A DNA stretch of 64,000 nt from Paenibacillus alvei. Its GTDB lineage: Bacteria; Bacillota; Bacilli; Paenibacillales; NBRC-103111. Under the pieces are notes generated by a model. That model saw only the letters and a program-made list of their open reading frames with translations, was not told the DNA's origin and did not search any database. The stretch lies in NCBI GenBank assembly GCA_945881905.1, contig CAMCVV010000004.1, positions 16,049-80,048 of the forward strand. Reading direction: 5' to 3'. Made by a program: the position numbers and the translations under genes. Below, piece by piece: positions 37,287-45,824 of this stretch; the stretch's first letter is position 1; each line of letters begins with the position of its first letter.

Positions 37287-38387
37287 CTACGTCAGGCCTT
37301 GATGTTGGTCTAGCAAATATTTCGCATAAGCCATAGGGGTTTCATACGTTGCTTTCCATTCTCGTAACAAGCCCGCTCTGCGAAAGCTATAGCGTTGGTC
37401 CTTGCCATTGCATTCAATGAACATCGGGGAACCGTCTGCACAGATCCCGATATCTAGTCCTAAATCAGCTAAATGAGGAAGTTCAAGACTCAAGTGAGCT
37501 ACAACCTTAAGTGCACATTCATGAACATCTTCCATGACTTGTTTTTTGACGAGCCGCTGATTGAACTTGAATATCTCATCCATGGTAAACACACGACCTC
37601 CTTGACCGATATTAGTCAGAAAGTGGTTCTTCGTTGCAACTTTGGCAACGACTCCTGTAATACCCCATTGACCTGTACCTCCACGTTGCACTGAAACACG
37701 CAAATCGAACGGTTGTCCTTCGCATGTAGCGAGAGGGATGCGTTGCTGAACAATATAAGGGCTTTTTTGAATTCTTCGGCAAAGCACTTGAGGCAATTGG
37801 TTGCGGAAGTAGATTTTTTTCCATACGCGATTGCTTAATTTGAGTGTTTTGGGATAAGTTAGACAGCAACTTTTACTACTTAATCGATCTAATTTCATGA
37901 TACCGCGACCAATACTGCTTTTATTAGGCTTAATGATAATCGACGGAAATTTGTTTCTCATCATGAAGATACGGTTCACGGTAGCTCGATATGTGACAGG
38001 CAAATACCGATGGAGCGACTTTTCTTTCATGAGAATATTATGAATATACCATTTGTTGTAACGATTCCATTGATTGAAGATGTGAATTCCCTGCTGACGC
38101 CATCTTTCAAGTTCTAGAAAAGCGTGGTGATCAAGATGAATGGCTCGATTGTGAACAACACGGGGCATAGGTAACCAGGTTTGAATGAAGTGATCTTGTG
38201 GTTTGACATATGCCAACACTTGGCATAGTTGCCGATCCACATCTGTTAAACGAAAATAACAAATGTGAATTCCCCATGGTTTCATGGCTTCTTCATAAAA
38301 TTCGATGTGTTCTCTTTTGGTATCATGTTTCTTCAGACCTTCGTATAGTTTGGAATTGACGAGTATACCGACATAAGGAGTCGTCAC
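37287..38387 (-). CDS. YheC/YheD-family ATP-grasp protein (spore coat associated)
   Basis: A 366-residue protein of the YheC/YheD family: an N-terminal part beginning PYVGILVNSKLYEGL, then an ATP-grasp fold with IIIKPNKSSIGRGIMKLD (ATP-binding Lys and glycine loop), PFDLRVSVQRG and the metal-binding end DIGICADGSPMFIECN. The B. subtilis relatives YheC and YheD are sporulation (sigma-E) coat-associated proteins. The likely chemistry is amide or ester ligation, with unknown substrate. It starts with GTG after AAAGGAGAGG. It is divergent from the small hypothetical gene that precedes the sugar-nucleotide operon. Confidence 0.85.
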   Translation of the reverse strand: MTTPYVGILVNSKLYEGLKKHDTKREHIEFYEEAMKPWGIHICYFRLTDVDRQLCQVLAYVKPQDHFIQTWLPMPRVVHNRAIHLDHHAFLELERWRQQGIHIFNQWNRYNKWYIHNILMKEKSLHRYLPVTYRATVNRIFMMRNKFPSIIIKPNKSSIGRGIMKLDRLSSKSCCLTYPKTLKLSNRVWKKIYFRNQLPQVLCRRIQKSPYIVQQRIPLATCEGQPFDLRVSVQRGGTGQWGITGVVAKVATKNHFLTNIGQGGRVFTMDEIFKFNQRLVKKQVMEDVHECALKVVAHLSLELPHLADLGLDIGICADGSPMFIECNGKDQRYSFRRAGLLREWKATYETPMAYAKYLLDQHQGLT

Positions 38388-38590
38388 CTACACCTCTCCT
38401 TTCTAGGGTTGATCGCATATGAATACACCTCACAGTCGAAGCATATGTAAGTTGTGTTCGTTATGCTTGGACAATGTGAATCTTACACGGACAGCTGATG
38501 GATTTCCATTATTTGGAATCAGCTTTGAACCTAAATTGGGTAATTGCATATGCTAATGATGACCATTCCATCGATGATGAGGAGGATGAG

Positions 38591-39226
38591 ATGAATAGAA
38601 GTAAAATAAAGAGAAGACATACAGGAAGTGTGAATTCAAAAAAAGTAAAAGCATCTATAAACGAATTGAGTTGGCTTGACAAGCATGAAGACAAAATGAT
38701 ATACCCTGTGGTTGCACCTATATGGAGTCACAATGCGACCATATCACATTCTCCATTGAAACGTGTTTGGAAGAATGATGCTGCCCACCAACATCGTAGA
38801 TCAATTTCAATGAAACAGTCTCCAGTGAAATTACATGTGATACATGAGGAACCCGATGACACAACAACAATGGAAACTGAATCGTTGCCCCGTGGTTGGG
38901 TTGAATTGCAAGACACCATCCAAGAGCAAGTTGATGCACCATCCAAGGATCCCACTTTAATGCATAACCTAAGCGAGATGCTACCTCAATATGGGTCCAT
39001 AGACTTTCACATTCAACCTCATGAAGCGACTGTTGAAGTCATGCTTACTTTTGCGCATAGCTATGCCAATGAACAATACGCGCTTATCGTAACGAGTCAT
39101 CATCGAGACTATTATGTTGCCATAAAATACAAATGGCGAAATGCTGCGCTTATTGATGTCGTCCGTATCAAATCATCTGAACAAACTGCGGGATCATTAG
39201 ATTGGATTGCTTTTGGCGACAAATGA
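38591..39226 (+). CDS. Hypothetical protein, 211 aa
   Basis: I do not recognise the family. The start is the ATG at 38591, with GGAGG five bases upstream; an earlier in-frame ATG at 38498 has no site. The first 25 residues are very basic (RSKIKRRHTGSVNSKKVK), the middle is hydrophilic with many His and Asp, and the last ~75 residues look like a folded beta-rich domain (IDFHIQPHEATVEVMLTFAHS through IALIDVVRIKS-like strands). There is no signal peptide or membrane segment. It sits between a YheC/YheD-like gene and the sugar-nucleotide operon and ends at its own terminator, so a spore-surface role is possible but unproven. Confidence 0.65.
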   Translation: MNRSKIKRRHTGSVNSKKVKASINELSWLDKHEDKMIYPVVAPIWSHNATISHSPLKRVWKNDAAHQHRRSISMKQSPVKLHVIHEEPDDTTTMETESLPRGWVELQDTIQEQVDAPSKDPTLMHNLSEMLPQYGSIDFHIQPHEATVEVMLTFAHSYANEQYALIVTSHHRDYYVAIKYKWRNAALIDVVRIKSSEQTAGSLDWIAFGDK

Positions 39227-39255
39227 AAAATGGAATATGAAGGAATTAGCATTTT

Positions 39256-39286
39256 CGCGTTGTGTGAAACAACGCGGAGTTTTTTT
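39256..39286 (+). terminator. Terminator after the 211-aa hypothetical gene
   Basis: CGCGTTGT (39256-39263) pairs with ACAACGCG (39269-39276) around a 5-base loop, followed by seven T. Confidence 0.85.
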
Positions 39287-39489
39287 GGTTAGAGAACTAT
39301 TTTCGAGTGGAAAGAAAGAATTGTCCATGCTTAATGTAATGTCGAAGAATATGAATACATCGTTCCAATAAAAATCAAGTAAGGGGGAGGCCGATCGAAT
39401 AATGACGGAATGAATGGAGTAGGTTTACTTGAATTTCGTAATGGATAAGTCACAACTAAATACGATGGTAAAAATCGAGGTGAAATGTC

Positions 39490-40818
39490 ATGCAAGTAGG
39501 TGTTGTAGGTGTAGGATATGTTGGATTAGTAGTCGGGACATGCTTATCGGATTGGGGACATCGTGTTCGATGTGCAGATCAAAATCAAATGAAAATAATC
39601 GCTCTGCAAAACGGGCTTGTTCCCATGTATGAACCAGGCATTGATGAGCTTGTACAGGCTAATCTCCAAAACGGTCGGTTAACGTTCACAGATGATGTTG
39701 GCTTCGCAATTTCAGCTTCTACATGTGTGTTTATTTCTGTAGGAACACCTCCTTTAGAAGATGGTTCAGCAGACTTAAGCTATGTGATTGCTGTTGCTAA
39801 AGAAATTGGATTACAAATGAATGACTACACAGTAGTTGTTATTAAGTCAACTGTACCCATCGGAACTTCAGAGCAAGTGCGCAAAACGATTCAAGCACAA
39901 TTAGATCGACGTTCGAAAACAGCAGTAACGTTCGATATAGTGTCCAACCCAGAATTTCTTCGTGAAGGTGCAGCCATTCATGATTTCATGCATCCAGATC
40001 GGATTGTGGTGGGAACTAATCAACAGAGAGCGATAGCTGTTATGCAGCAACTCTACGAACCATTATTGAAACAAGGTTATCCGATGATTCTTATGGATGC
40101 GGCTTCAGCAGAATTAACGAAATATGCAGCTAACGCGATGCTGGCTTCTCGGATTAGTTTAATGAATGAGATGGCATCACTTTGTGAAGTTACAGGCGCA
40201 GATATCGAACTTATTCGTCAAGGTATTGCAACAGACCAGCGAATAGGTAAGTCGTTTCTTTCAGCGGGGATTGGTTATGGCGGTTCGTGTTTTCCTAAGG
40301 ATGTCAAGGCGTTAATGAAAAGTGCAGCGGATCGACACATTGCAACGCCACTATTAACTGCTATTGAAATCGTGAATCAATCTCAAAAGAAAGTGATGGG
40401 ATATAAAGTATTAAGCTATTTTGGAGGTAATCTCAAAAATGTGAAGCTTGCCGTGTGGGGACTTGCATTCAAGCCCTATACAGATGATATTAGAGAATCT
40501 CCTGCGATGGAAACCGTGCGATTTCTGCTAGAGCAAGGGGCATGGATTCAAGTTCATGACCCAGAAGCGATAGAAAATGCAATTGCTGTGTTTGGTTTTC
40601 AAAGAATTACGTATGCACAGTCTGCGATAGAAGCGTTACAACATGCACAAGCGTTGATACTATTAACGCAATGGAAAGAATACACGGAAATCCCATTGCA
40701 TTTGATCAAAGAAAACCTAAAGAATCCTGTAGTTTTTGATGGTCGTCAAGCATGGAATCCTCAACACATGTGTGATGCTGGTATGATTTATCGAGGAATC
40801 GGGAGGAAGATGTCATGA
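39490..40818 (+). CDS. UDP-glucose 6-dehydrogenase
   Basis: A 442-residue enzyme of the UDP-glucose/GDP-mannose dehydrogenase family (TuaD/Ugd): N-terminal NAD fold GVVGVGYVGLVVG, the SNPEFLREGAAIHDF segment, the catalytic Cys in GYGGSCFPKD and the C-terminal substrate domain (VWGLAFKPYTDDIRESP). It oxidises UDP-glucose to UDP-glucuronate with two NAD+. The ATG follows GAGGTGAAATG. Its stop overlaps the start of the next gene by 4 bases (ATGA), the first link in a compact operon with a UDP-glucuronate decarboxylase-type gene, galU and a glycosyltransferase. Confidence 0.95.
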   Translation: MQVGVVGVGYVGLVVGTCLSDWGHRVRCADQNQMKIIALQNGLVPMYEPGIDELVQANLQNGRLTFTDDVGFAISASTCVFISVGTPPLEDGSADLSYVIAVAKEIGLQMNDYTVVVIKSTVPIGTSEQVRKTIQAQLDRRSKTAVTFDIVSNPEFLREGAAIHDFMHPDRIVVGTNQQRAIAVMQQLYEPLLKQGYPMILMDAASAELTKYAANAMLASRISLMNEMASLCEVTGADIELIRQGIATDQRIGKSFLSAGIGYGGSCFPKDVKALMKSAADRHIATPLLTAIEIVNQSQKKVMGYKVLSYFGGNLKNVKLAVWGLAFKPYTDDIRESPAMETVRFLLEQGAWIQVHDPEAIENAIAVFGFQRITYAQSAIEALQHAQALILLTQWKEYTEIPLHLIKENLKNPVVFDGRQAWNPQHMCDAGMIYRGIGRKMS

Positions 40819-41783
40819 AAACTATTCCAAAGATTCTTATTACGGGCGGAGCTGGATTCGTAGGATCATCTTTATGCAGGTATGTGTTGAACCAAAACTG
40901 CAAAGTACTATGTCTGGATAATTTATATACTGGAAACAAAAACAATATTGCGCAACTCCTTAAGCATGAGCATTTCCAAATGATATATCATGATGTGATT
41001 CACCCCATCGAATTAGAAGTAGATGCAATCTACCATTTAGCTTGTCCTGCATCACCTCGTCATTATCAAAAAGATCCCATCTATACCTTAAAAACGAATA
41101 TCTGGGGAACCTACAATATGTTAGAACTGGCTAAAGCCAACAAAGCACCGCTATTGTTTGCTTCTACAAGCGAAGTGTATGGCAATCCGACGATGCATCC
41201 ACAACACGAATCGTATACAGGTAATGTTAATCCGATTGGACCTAGAGCTTGCTATGATGAAGGTAAGCGTGCAGCTGAAACGTTATGTTTTGATTTTGAA
41301 CGTATGTATCAGATTGATGTGCATGTTATTCGTATTTTTAACACGTATGGTCCGAGAATGCATGAGAATGACGGCAGAGTTGTCAGTAATTTTGTGACAC
41401 AAGCTTTGCAAGGACGGCCACTTACGATCTATGGAGATGGCTCACAAACCAGATCATTATGCTTTGTCGATGATCTAGTTGATGGGTTTGTCCAGATGAT
41501 GAATCACCCTGATCATCTGAAAGGCCCAATGAATCTCGGCAATCCACATGAGTGTACGATTGCTGAATTAGCACAAAGGATTATTGAACTCACCCAAAGC
41601 CCTTCTTCCATCACGTATCAACCACTTCCGATTGACGATCCGATTCGGCGCCGACCTGATATTTCTTCAGCTCGACGTTTACTAAGCTGGGAACCGAAGA
41701 TTTCACTTGATGAAGGGTTGCAACGAACGATTTCGTATTTTCGACAAGTGCGTAAGGATGGTGAATATCATGAAAGTTCGTAA
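40815..41783 (+). CDS. UDP-glucuronate decarboxylase type SDR (UDP-xylose synthase)
   Basis: A 322-residue extended SDR: ITGGAGFVGSSL near the N-terminus, LACPASPRHYQKDPIYTLKT, and the active site GPRACYDEGKRAAETL, all hallmarks of UXS enzymes rather than of 4-epimerases. UXS converts UDP-glucuronate, the product of the preceding gene, to UDP-xylose with internal NAD+ cycling. The start overlaps the ugd stop, and galU starts inside its last codons, so translation is coupled. UDP-xylose is uncommon in Firmicutes, which makes the operon notable. Confidence 0.9.
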   Translation: MKTIPKILITGGAGFVGSSLCRYVLNQNCKVLCLDNLYTGNKNNIAQLLKHEHFQMIYHDVIHPIELEVDAIYHLACPASPRHYQKDPIYTLKTNIWGTYNMLELAKANKAPLLFASTSEVYGNPTMHPQHESYTGNVNPIGPRACYDEGKRAAETLCFDFERMYQIDVHVIRIFNTYGPRMHENDGRVVSNFVTQALQGRPLTIYGDGSQTRSLCFVDDLVDGFVQMMNHPDHLKGPMNLGNPHECTIAELAQRIIELTQSPSSITYQPLPIDDPIRRRPDISSARRLLSWEPKISLDEGLQRTISYFRQVRKDGEYHESS

Positions 41784-42639
41784 AGCGATTATACCTGCAG
41801 CAGGTATGGGTACGAGGTTTTTACCTGCAACCAAAGCGATACCCAAAGAAATGATGCCGATCATTGATAAACCTACGATTCAATATATTGTTGAAGAAGC
41901 AGTAGCTTCAGGTATTGAAGAAATCATGATCGTGACAAGTAAAGGAAAACGTTCCATCGAAGATCACTTCGACAGCGCTTATGAACTCGAGCACTTACTG
42001 CACAAAAAACAAAAGATGGCTTTACTTCTTAAAGCACAAGAACCATCACGGATGTTGGATCTTCATTTCGTTCGACAGAAAGAACCATTAGGTCTGGGTC
42101 ATGCCATCTGGTGTGCGCATGCATTTGTTAAAGATGAACCATTCGCGGTTTTACTGGGGGATACATTTATCACTTCAGATACCCCATGTCTCAAGCAAAT
42201 GATTGATGCGCACAATCGTTATCAGACCTCGATCATTGGAGTCCAACACATCCATCCAGATGCTACAGAGAGTTACGGAATGATTGAAGCACATGCTATA
42301 GCAGAAAAAATATACAGTATTTGCAAATTGATCGAGAAACCCAAACCTGAAGATGCACCATCCGATCTAGCGATGATCGGCCGATATATTTTAACACCAC
42401 GAATCTTTGAGATACTTGAACATCAAAAGCCTGGAGTAGGACAAGAAATTCAGTTAACAGATGCCCTTGTACAACTTCATCAGGTGGAAGCACTGTATGC
42501 TTGCGAAATTGAAGGCATATGGCATGATGTAGGTGATCAGTTAGGTTATATCAAAACGATCCTCGCGGTGTCACTACTTCGAGAGGATTTGAAAGAAAAA
42601 GTACTCGATGTGATTCTTCAGCTATTGGCTACAAGATAA
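41770..42639 (+). CDS. galU: UTP-glucose-1-phosphate uridylyltransferase
   Basis: A 289-residue GalU/GtaB enzyme with AAGMGTRFLPATKAIPKEMMPI at the N-terminus (broken here only by its normal loop), VEEAVASGIEEI, LGDTFI and the substrate segment IEKPKPEDAPSDLAMIGRY. It makes UDP-glucose from UTP and glucose-1-phosphate, feeding the ugd step upstream. ATG 41770 lies 14 bases inside the UXS gene and uses GGTGA as site. The genome probably has another gtaB copy for teichoic acid, so this may be a dedicated operon copy (inference). Confidence 0.95.
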   Translation: MKVRKAIIPAAGMGTRFLPATKAIPKEMMPIIDKPTIQYIVEEAVASGIEEIMIVTSKGKRSIEDHFDSAYELEHLLHKKQKMALLLKAQEPSRMLDLHFVRQKEPLGLGHAIWCAHAFVKDEPFAVLLGDTFITSDTPCLKQMIDAHNRYQTSIIGVQHIHPDATESYGMIEAHAIAEKIYSICKLIEKPKPEDAPSDLAMIGRYILTPRIFEILEHQKPGVGQEIQLTDALVQLHQVEALYACEIEGIWHDVGDQLGYIKTILAVSLLREDLKEKVLDVILQLLATR

Positions 42640-42771
42640 ATCGCAGCTAACGAAAGACCACGACAATGGATAGAGCCATGCATATTCTAATTAAGTGATC
42701 CATGAACGTATGCACATGGTTGTTTTCAAGTGAATTACGAACAGCAAATGGAGTGGAATGGAGGAATCGGT

Positions 42772-44118
42772 ATGAAATTTTGTACGATATCTACACTCAG
42801 TCATATGCATCGAACCAAAGTCATGGCGTTGTCCTTAAAGAGGCATTATCCAGAAGCAACGCTGATTCTATGTTTAGTCGAGCAAACAAATGAATTGGAT
42901 CGAGCTACTCGTGCTTGTTTTGATGATGTTGTATTAGCGAAAGACTTTGGAATACCGAACTTTCAATCGATCATGTTTGGATATGAGGTTCGTGAAGCGA
43001 CATGTTCGTTAAAAGGTGATTTGCTCGAATATATGTTCAACAGATATCCAGAAGAAATCGATTTTATTTATGTGGACTCAGATATTAAATTTTTTAGTCG
43101 TATGGATGAAATTGAAGGTATTTTGAACAATTATTCACTTGTAGTAACTCCTCATGTTCTGAGAAATCCCCATAGCGATTTTGTTGATTTCTGGGGCATT
43201 TATAACACAGGATTTATTGCGCTTAGACGTTCCAAAGAAGGATACCAGTTCCTCGAATGGTGGAAAGATAAACTGCGTTACCAGTGTTATATTGATCGAG
43301 AAAAAGGGATATTTCTTGATCAATCGTGGTTAAATGTCGTGCCAAGCTTCATCAACACGTATGTGATGTATCATCCCGGGTATAACATTTCATTTTGGAA
43401 TTTACACGAAGCCGAGAGGCGCTTCACTTCATTTGACCAAAGACACATGTTCTCAAGTGGAGCTCGCGTAATATTTTTCCATTTTTCATGCTTAACTAAC
43501 GAATTTATGGGATTTGCAAACAATCCTGAATACGATCCTTCAGGTGTTGTGCGACATTACGTGTATGAATATTTGAATGATTTAGAATCAACCGGTTTAA
43601 TGCATATGGTCAATTCTTCTTGGAGCTATGCGTACTACTATGATGGAAGTAAAATTGATCCTGACGTCAAAAGCAAATATCGACAAGCTGTAGAATTACA
43701 CGCGTCGGGTTTTGACCCTTATCTCGGATACGAAAAACGGATTAGGAAAACGAATAAAAGCATTCACCCCATCGTTCATCCGCGTAAAACTAAACCATCG
43801 ACTGTAGGTCATGCCATCAAGAATCCACGTCATTCCGTAAAACGAAAAGTGGTTAGCAAAAGAAAACTACGGGTAATTAAAAAAATAAAGAGCAGAAACA
43901 AAAGAAATCCTCTTCAATTCCGAAAGATTCTTACCCCAAAAATAAACAGGAAGCGTATCAGAAGAGCGATCAACAAAATGTGGCGAATCCAAACAAAAAG
44001 AAAGAAAAACAAGGTGCTGTATTGGGCTGTGCCGCACAAAAAGCCGCAAAGTAAACGTACCAAATCTTCTATGATTGTTTACCGAAATCGGATAAAAGCA
44101 AGAATAAAAGCTTCTTAG
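42772..44118 (+). CDS. Glycosyltransferase-like protein with strongly basic C-terminal tail
   Basis: A 448-residue protein. Residues 1-270 resemble a GT-A fold transferase of the GT8-like type: MKFCTISTLSHMHR start, a conserved DSD metal motif in FIYVDSDIKFF, FWGIYNTGFIALRRS and a downstream YNISFWNLHEAE. From about residue 330 to the end, roughly a third of residues are Lys or Arg (for example KRKVVSKRKLRVIKKIK), with His- and Pro-containing stretches. Such a tail could hold the enzyme on anionic spore coat, teichuronic acid or nucleic acid. ATG 42772 has GGAGG seven bases upstream. It is 132 bases after galU and is the likely user of the UDP-sugars made upstream. Confidence 0.72.
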   Translation: MKFCTISTLSHMHRTKVMALSLKRHYPEATLILCLVEQTNELDRATRACFDDVVLAKDFGIPNFQSIMFGYEVREATCSLKGDLLEYMFNRYPEEIDFIYVDSDIKFFSRMDEIEGILNNYSLVVTPHVLRNPHSDFVDFWGIYNTGFIALRRSKEGYQFLEWWKDKLRYQCYIDREKGIFLDQSWLNVVPSFINTYVMYHPGYNISFWNLHEAERRFTSFDQRHMFSSGARVIFFHFSCLTNEFMGFANNPEYDPSGVVRHYVYEYLNDLESTGLMHMVNSSWSYAYYYDGSKIDPDVKSKYRQAVELHASGFDPYLGYEKRIRKTNKSIHPIVHPRKTKPSTVGHAIKNPRHSVKRKVVSKRKLRVIKKIKSRNKRNPLQFRKILTPKINRKRIRRAINKMWRIQTKRKKNKVLYWAVPHKKPQSKRTKSSMIVYRNRIKARIKAS

Positions 44119-44140
44119 TACGATCAAAGCAAAGTTATAG

Positions 44141-44170
44141 CGGCGGAGATGCATGATTCCGCCGTTTGTT
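44141..44170 (+). terminator. Probable terminator of the sugar-nucleotide operon
   Basis: CGGCGGA (44141-44147) pairs with TCCGCCG (44158-44164), followed by TTTGTT; the T run is weak. Confidence 0.55.
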
Positions 44171-44379
44171 GATGTGTGCGTTGCTTTGAATAAACAATCA
44201 AAAATATACATACGTGAAATCAGTCTGTGCGATGCGACAGGTCTAACTTATTTTGCATAAAAAGTAATTTAGAGGTTATTATATAATAACGTAAAGATGG
44301 TTTCTAACATCGATAGCGAACACAGAGGAGTTGATAAGTCATCAGTAGACCATGGCACAAAAACATTTGGGTAGGGACT

Positions 44380-45252
44380 ATGTTAGTTCTCGCTCTAATC
44401 ATCTCAACAACCATCGTATATGCATTAGCAAATGGTACGAAAGCCCCTGATGTATATGTTGTCCAAGGAATGCTCCAATCACTCGGGGAATACGCAGGGA
44501 ATATGAACGGGAAATATGGCATTGAAACAGTGTCTGCGATCAAAACTTTCCAACATAAATCAGGGTTAACCGTGACGGGAACAGTAGATAATCAAACACT
44601 GGAGTCCATGTTAGGGGCATATGGTACTCTAAAGCTTACGCATCTCGTGCAACCCATGAGTACTCCGCAAGTCATCGCGAAACCGTCACCTACACCAACA
44701 GTTTGGTCAACGGGCATACCCTCGAGTCTGCCAACATCAACACCAGTCGCTACACCACGAACGACACCAGTCGCTACACCACGAACGACACCAATTGCCA
44801 CACCACGAACGATACCAGAAGCAGTGCCGAACCATCTATCTGAATCATCTTTAGGTGCGGACGTAAGTCTGTCCCTTGACGAAAAACAAATGATCGACCT
44901 CATTAATCTTGAACGAATCAATGAAGGTCTAGCTCCATTGTCTGCAGATGGACCCCTCACGAAAGTAGCTCGATTGAAGAGTGAAGATTTGATTGCGCAA
45001 AGCTATTTTGATCATCAATCACCGCGATATGGGTCACCCTTTGAGATGATGAAACGATACGGGATTATGTACCAAACAGCTGGTGAAAACTTAGCATGTC
45101 ATCAAACAACGAAGCAAGCGCATACCGCATTAATGAATTCACCGGGTCATCGCGCAAATATTTTACATGAATCCTATACGCATATGGGTATTGGGGTGAT
45201 AGAGGGAGGCCCTTGTGGTAAGATGTATACACAATTATTTATAGGAAACTAA
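44380..45252 (+). CDS. CAP-domain (YkwD-type) wall protein with peptidoglycan-binding domain
   Basis: A 290-residue protein: hydrophobic N-terminus (about 1-19), peptidoglycan-binding domain 1 (about 24-75; VQGMLQSLGEY...TVTGTVDNQTLESML), a Thr/Pro-rich linker (about 95-155) that includes three identical-length TP-ATPRT units, and a C-terminal CAP/SCP domain (about 165-288; LINLERINEGLAPL, YFDHQSPRYGSPFEMM, GENLA, NSPGHRANIL). YkwD-type CAP proteins are exported wall proteins of unclear enzymatic role. The start is uncertain: the signal peptide lacks its basic N-terminus at ATG 44380, while the frame stays open back to 44338 through residues SRPWHKNIW and a strong GAGGAG lies at 44325-44330, but no standard start codon exists there. 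Confidence 0.85.
   Translation: MLVLALIISTTIVYALANGTKAPDVYVVQGMLQSLGEYAGNMNGKYGIETVSAIKTFQHKSGLTVTGTVDNQTLESMLGAYGTLKLTHLVQPMSTPQVIAKPSPTPTVWSTGIPSSLPTSTPVATPRTTPVATPRTTPIATPRTIPEAVPNHLSESSLGADVSLSLDEKQMIDLINLERINEGLAPLSADGPLTKVARLKSEDLIAQSYFDHQSPRYGSPFEMMKRYGIMYQTAGENLACHQTTKQAHTALMNSPGHRANILHESYTHMGIGVIEGGPCGKMYTQLFIGN
44740..44811 (+). repeat. Three tandem 24-bp repeats in the CAP gene linker
   Basis: Units 44740-44763 and 44764-44787 are identical; 44788-44811 differs at a few bases. They encode TP[VI]ATPRT three times, a variable-number type wall linker. Confidence 0.85.
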
Positions 45253-45294
45253 TGTTGAGTTCATGATCAGTTCCTTCTCGGCTAAGTTGCAAAA

Positions 45295-45363
45295 GGCATC
45301 AAAGCTCTCCCTTCCATGACCATGTCGAACATATTGGAAAGTGAAGGGAGATTGCTTTATGCC
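45295..45363 (-). terminator. Long hairpin between the CAP gene and gerE
   Basis: GGCATCAAAGCTCTCCCTTC (45295-45314) pairs with 45343-45363 with small bulges, around a 28-base loop. On the minus strand TTTT follows, so it probably ends gerE; it may also serve the convergent CAP gene. Confidence 0.55.
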
Positions 45364-45382
45364 CTCGTCTCGAGCAGGGGGC

Positions 45383-45604
45383 TTATATCGTTAATTCTCC
45401 GAGCTTGATAAGCTCGACTACAGCTTGTGAACGGCCTTTAACATTTAGTTTTTGCATTACGTTGGAAATGTGATTTCTGACTGTTTTTTCGCTGATAAAA
45501 AGTAGCTGCGCAATATCTTTTGTGGTTTTGTCTTGGACCAATAACTCGAACACTTCTCGTTCTCGATTGGTAAGTATGAATTTATTTTTGTGATCATAGA
45601 TCAT
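45383..45604 (-). CDS. gerE: Spore germination/late mother-cell regulator GerE
   Basis: A 73-residue LuxR-type helix-turn-helix protein that is nearly the same as B. subtilis GerE: LTNREREVFELLVQDKTTKDIA, then LFISEKTVRNHISNVMQKLN and KGRSQAVVEL. GerE is the last transcription factor of the mother-cell cascade and acts with sigma-K on coat genes. Start ATG 45604; the purine-rich site AAGGAGGGGTG is rather far (about 10-14 bases). It sits near coat-like and glycan genes, and at the same relative place as in B. subtilis (after the sdh genes). It shows that the host forms spores. Confidence 0.96.
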   Translation of the reverse strand: MIYDHKNKFILTNREREVFELLVQDKTTKDIAQLLFISEKTVRNHISNVMQKLNVKGRSQAVVELIKLGELTI

Positions 45605-45824
45605 GGATGTGCTTCACCCCTCCTTGTTGCTATGAGTTGGGAATACAAGGTTTAGGGACACAGTCAATTTTATTTTATGTATAAAAAAAGAATATCGTGC
45701 GAGCGAAAAGCGGAAATAGGTTCAACGAAGTATCGGGTGTAGTTGAACAGATGCAAGGAAGTCTGTTATAACTTATGGTAGGCGCAAAAGATAGCGCAAT
45801 AGGTCGATGCAAGGAGAAGAGAAC

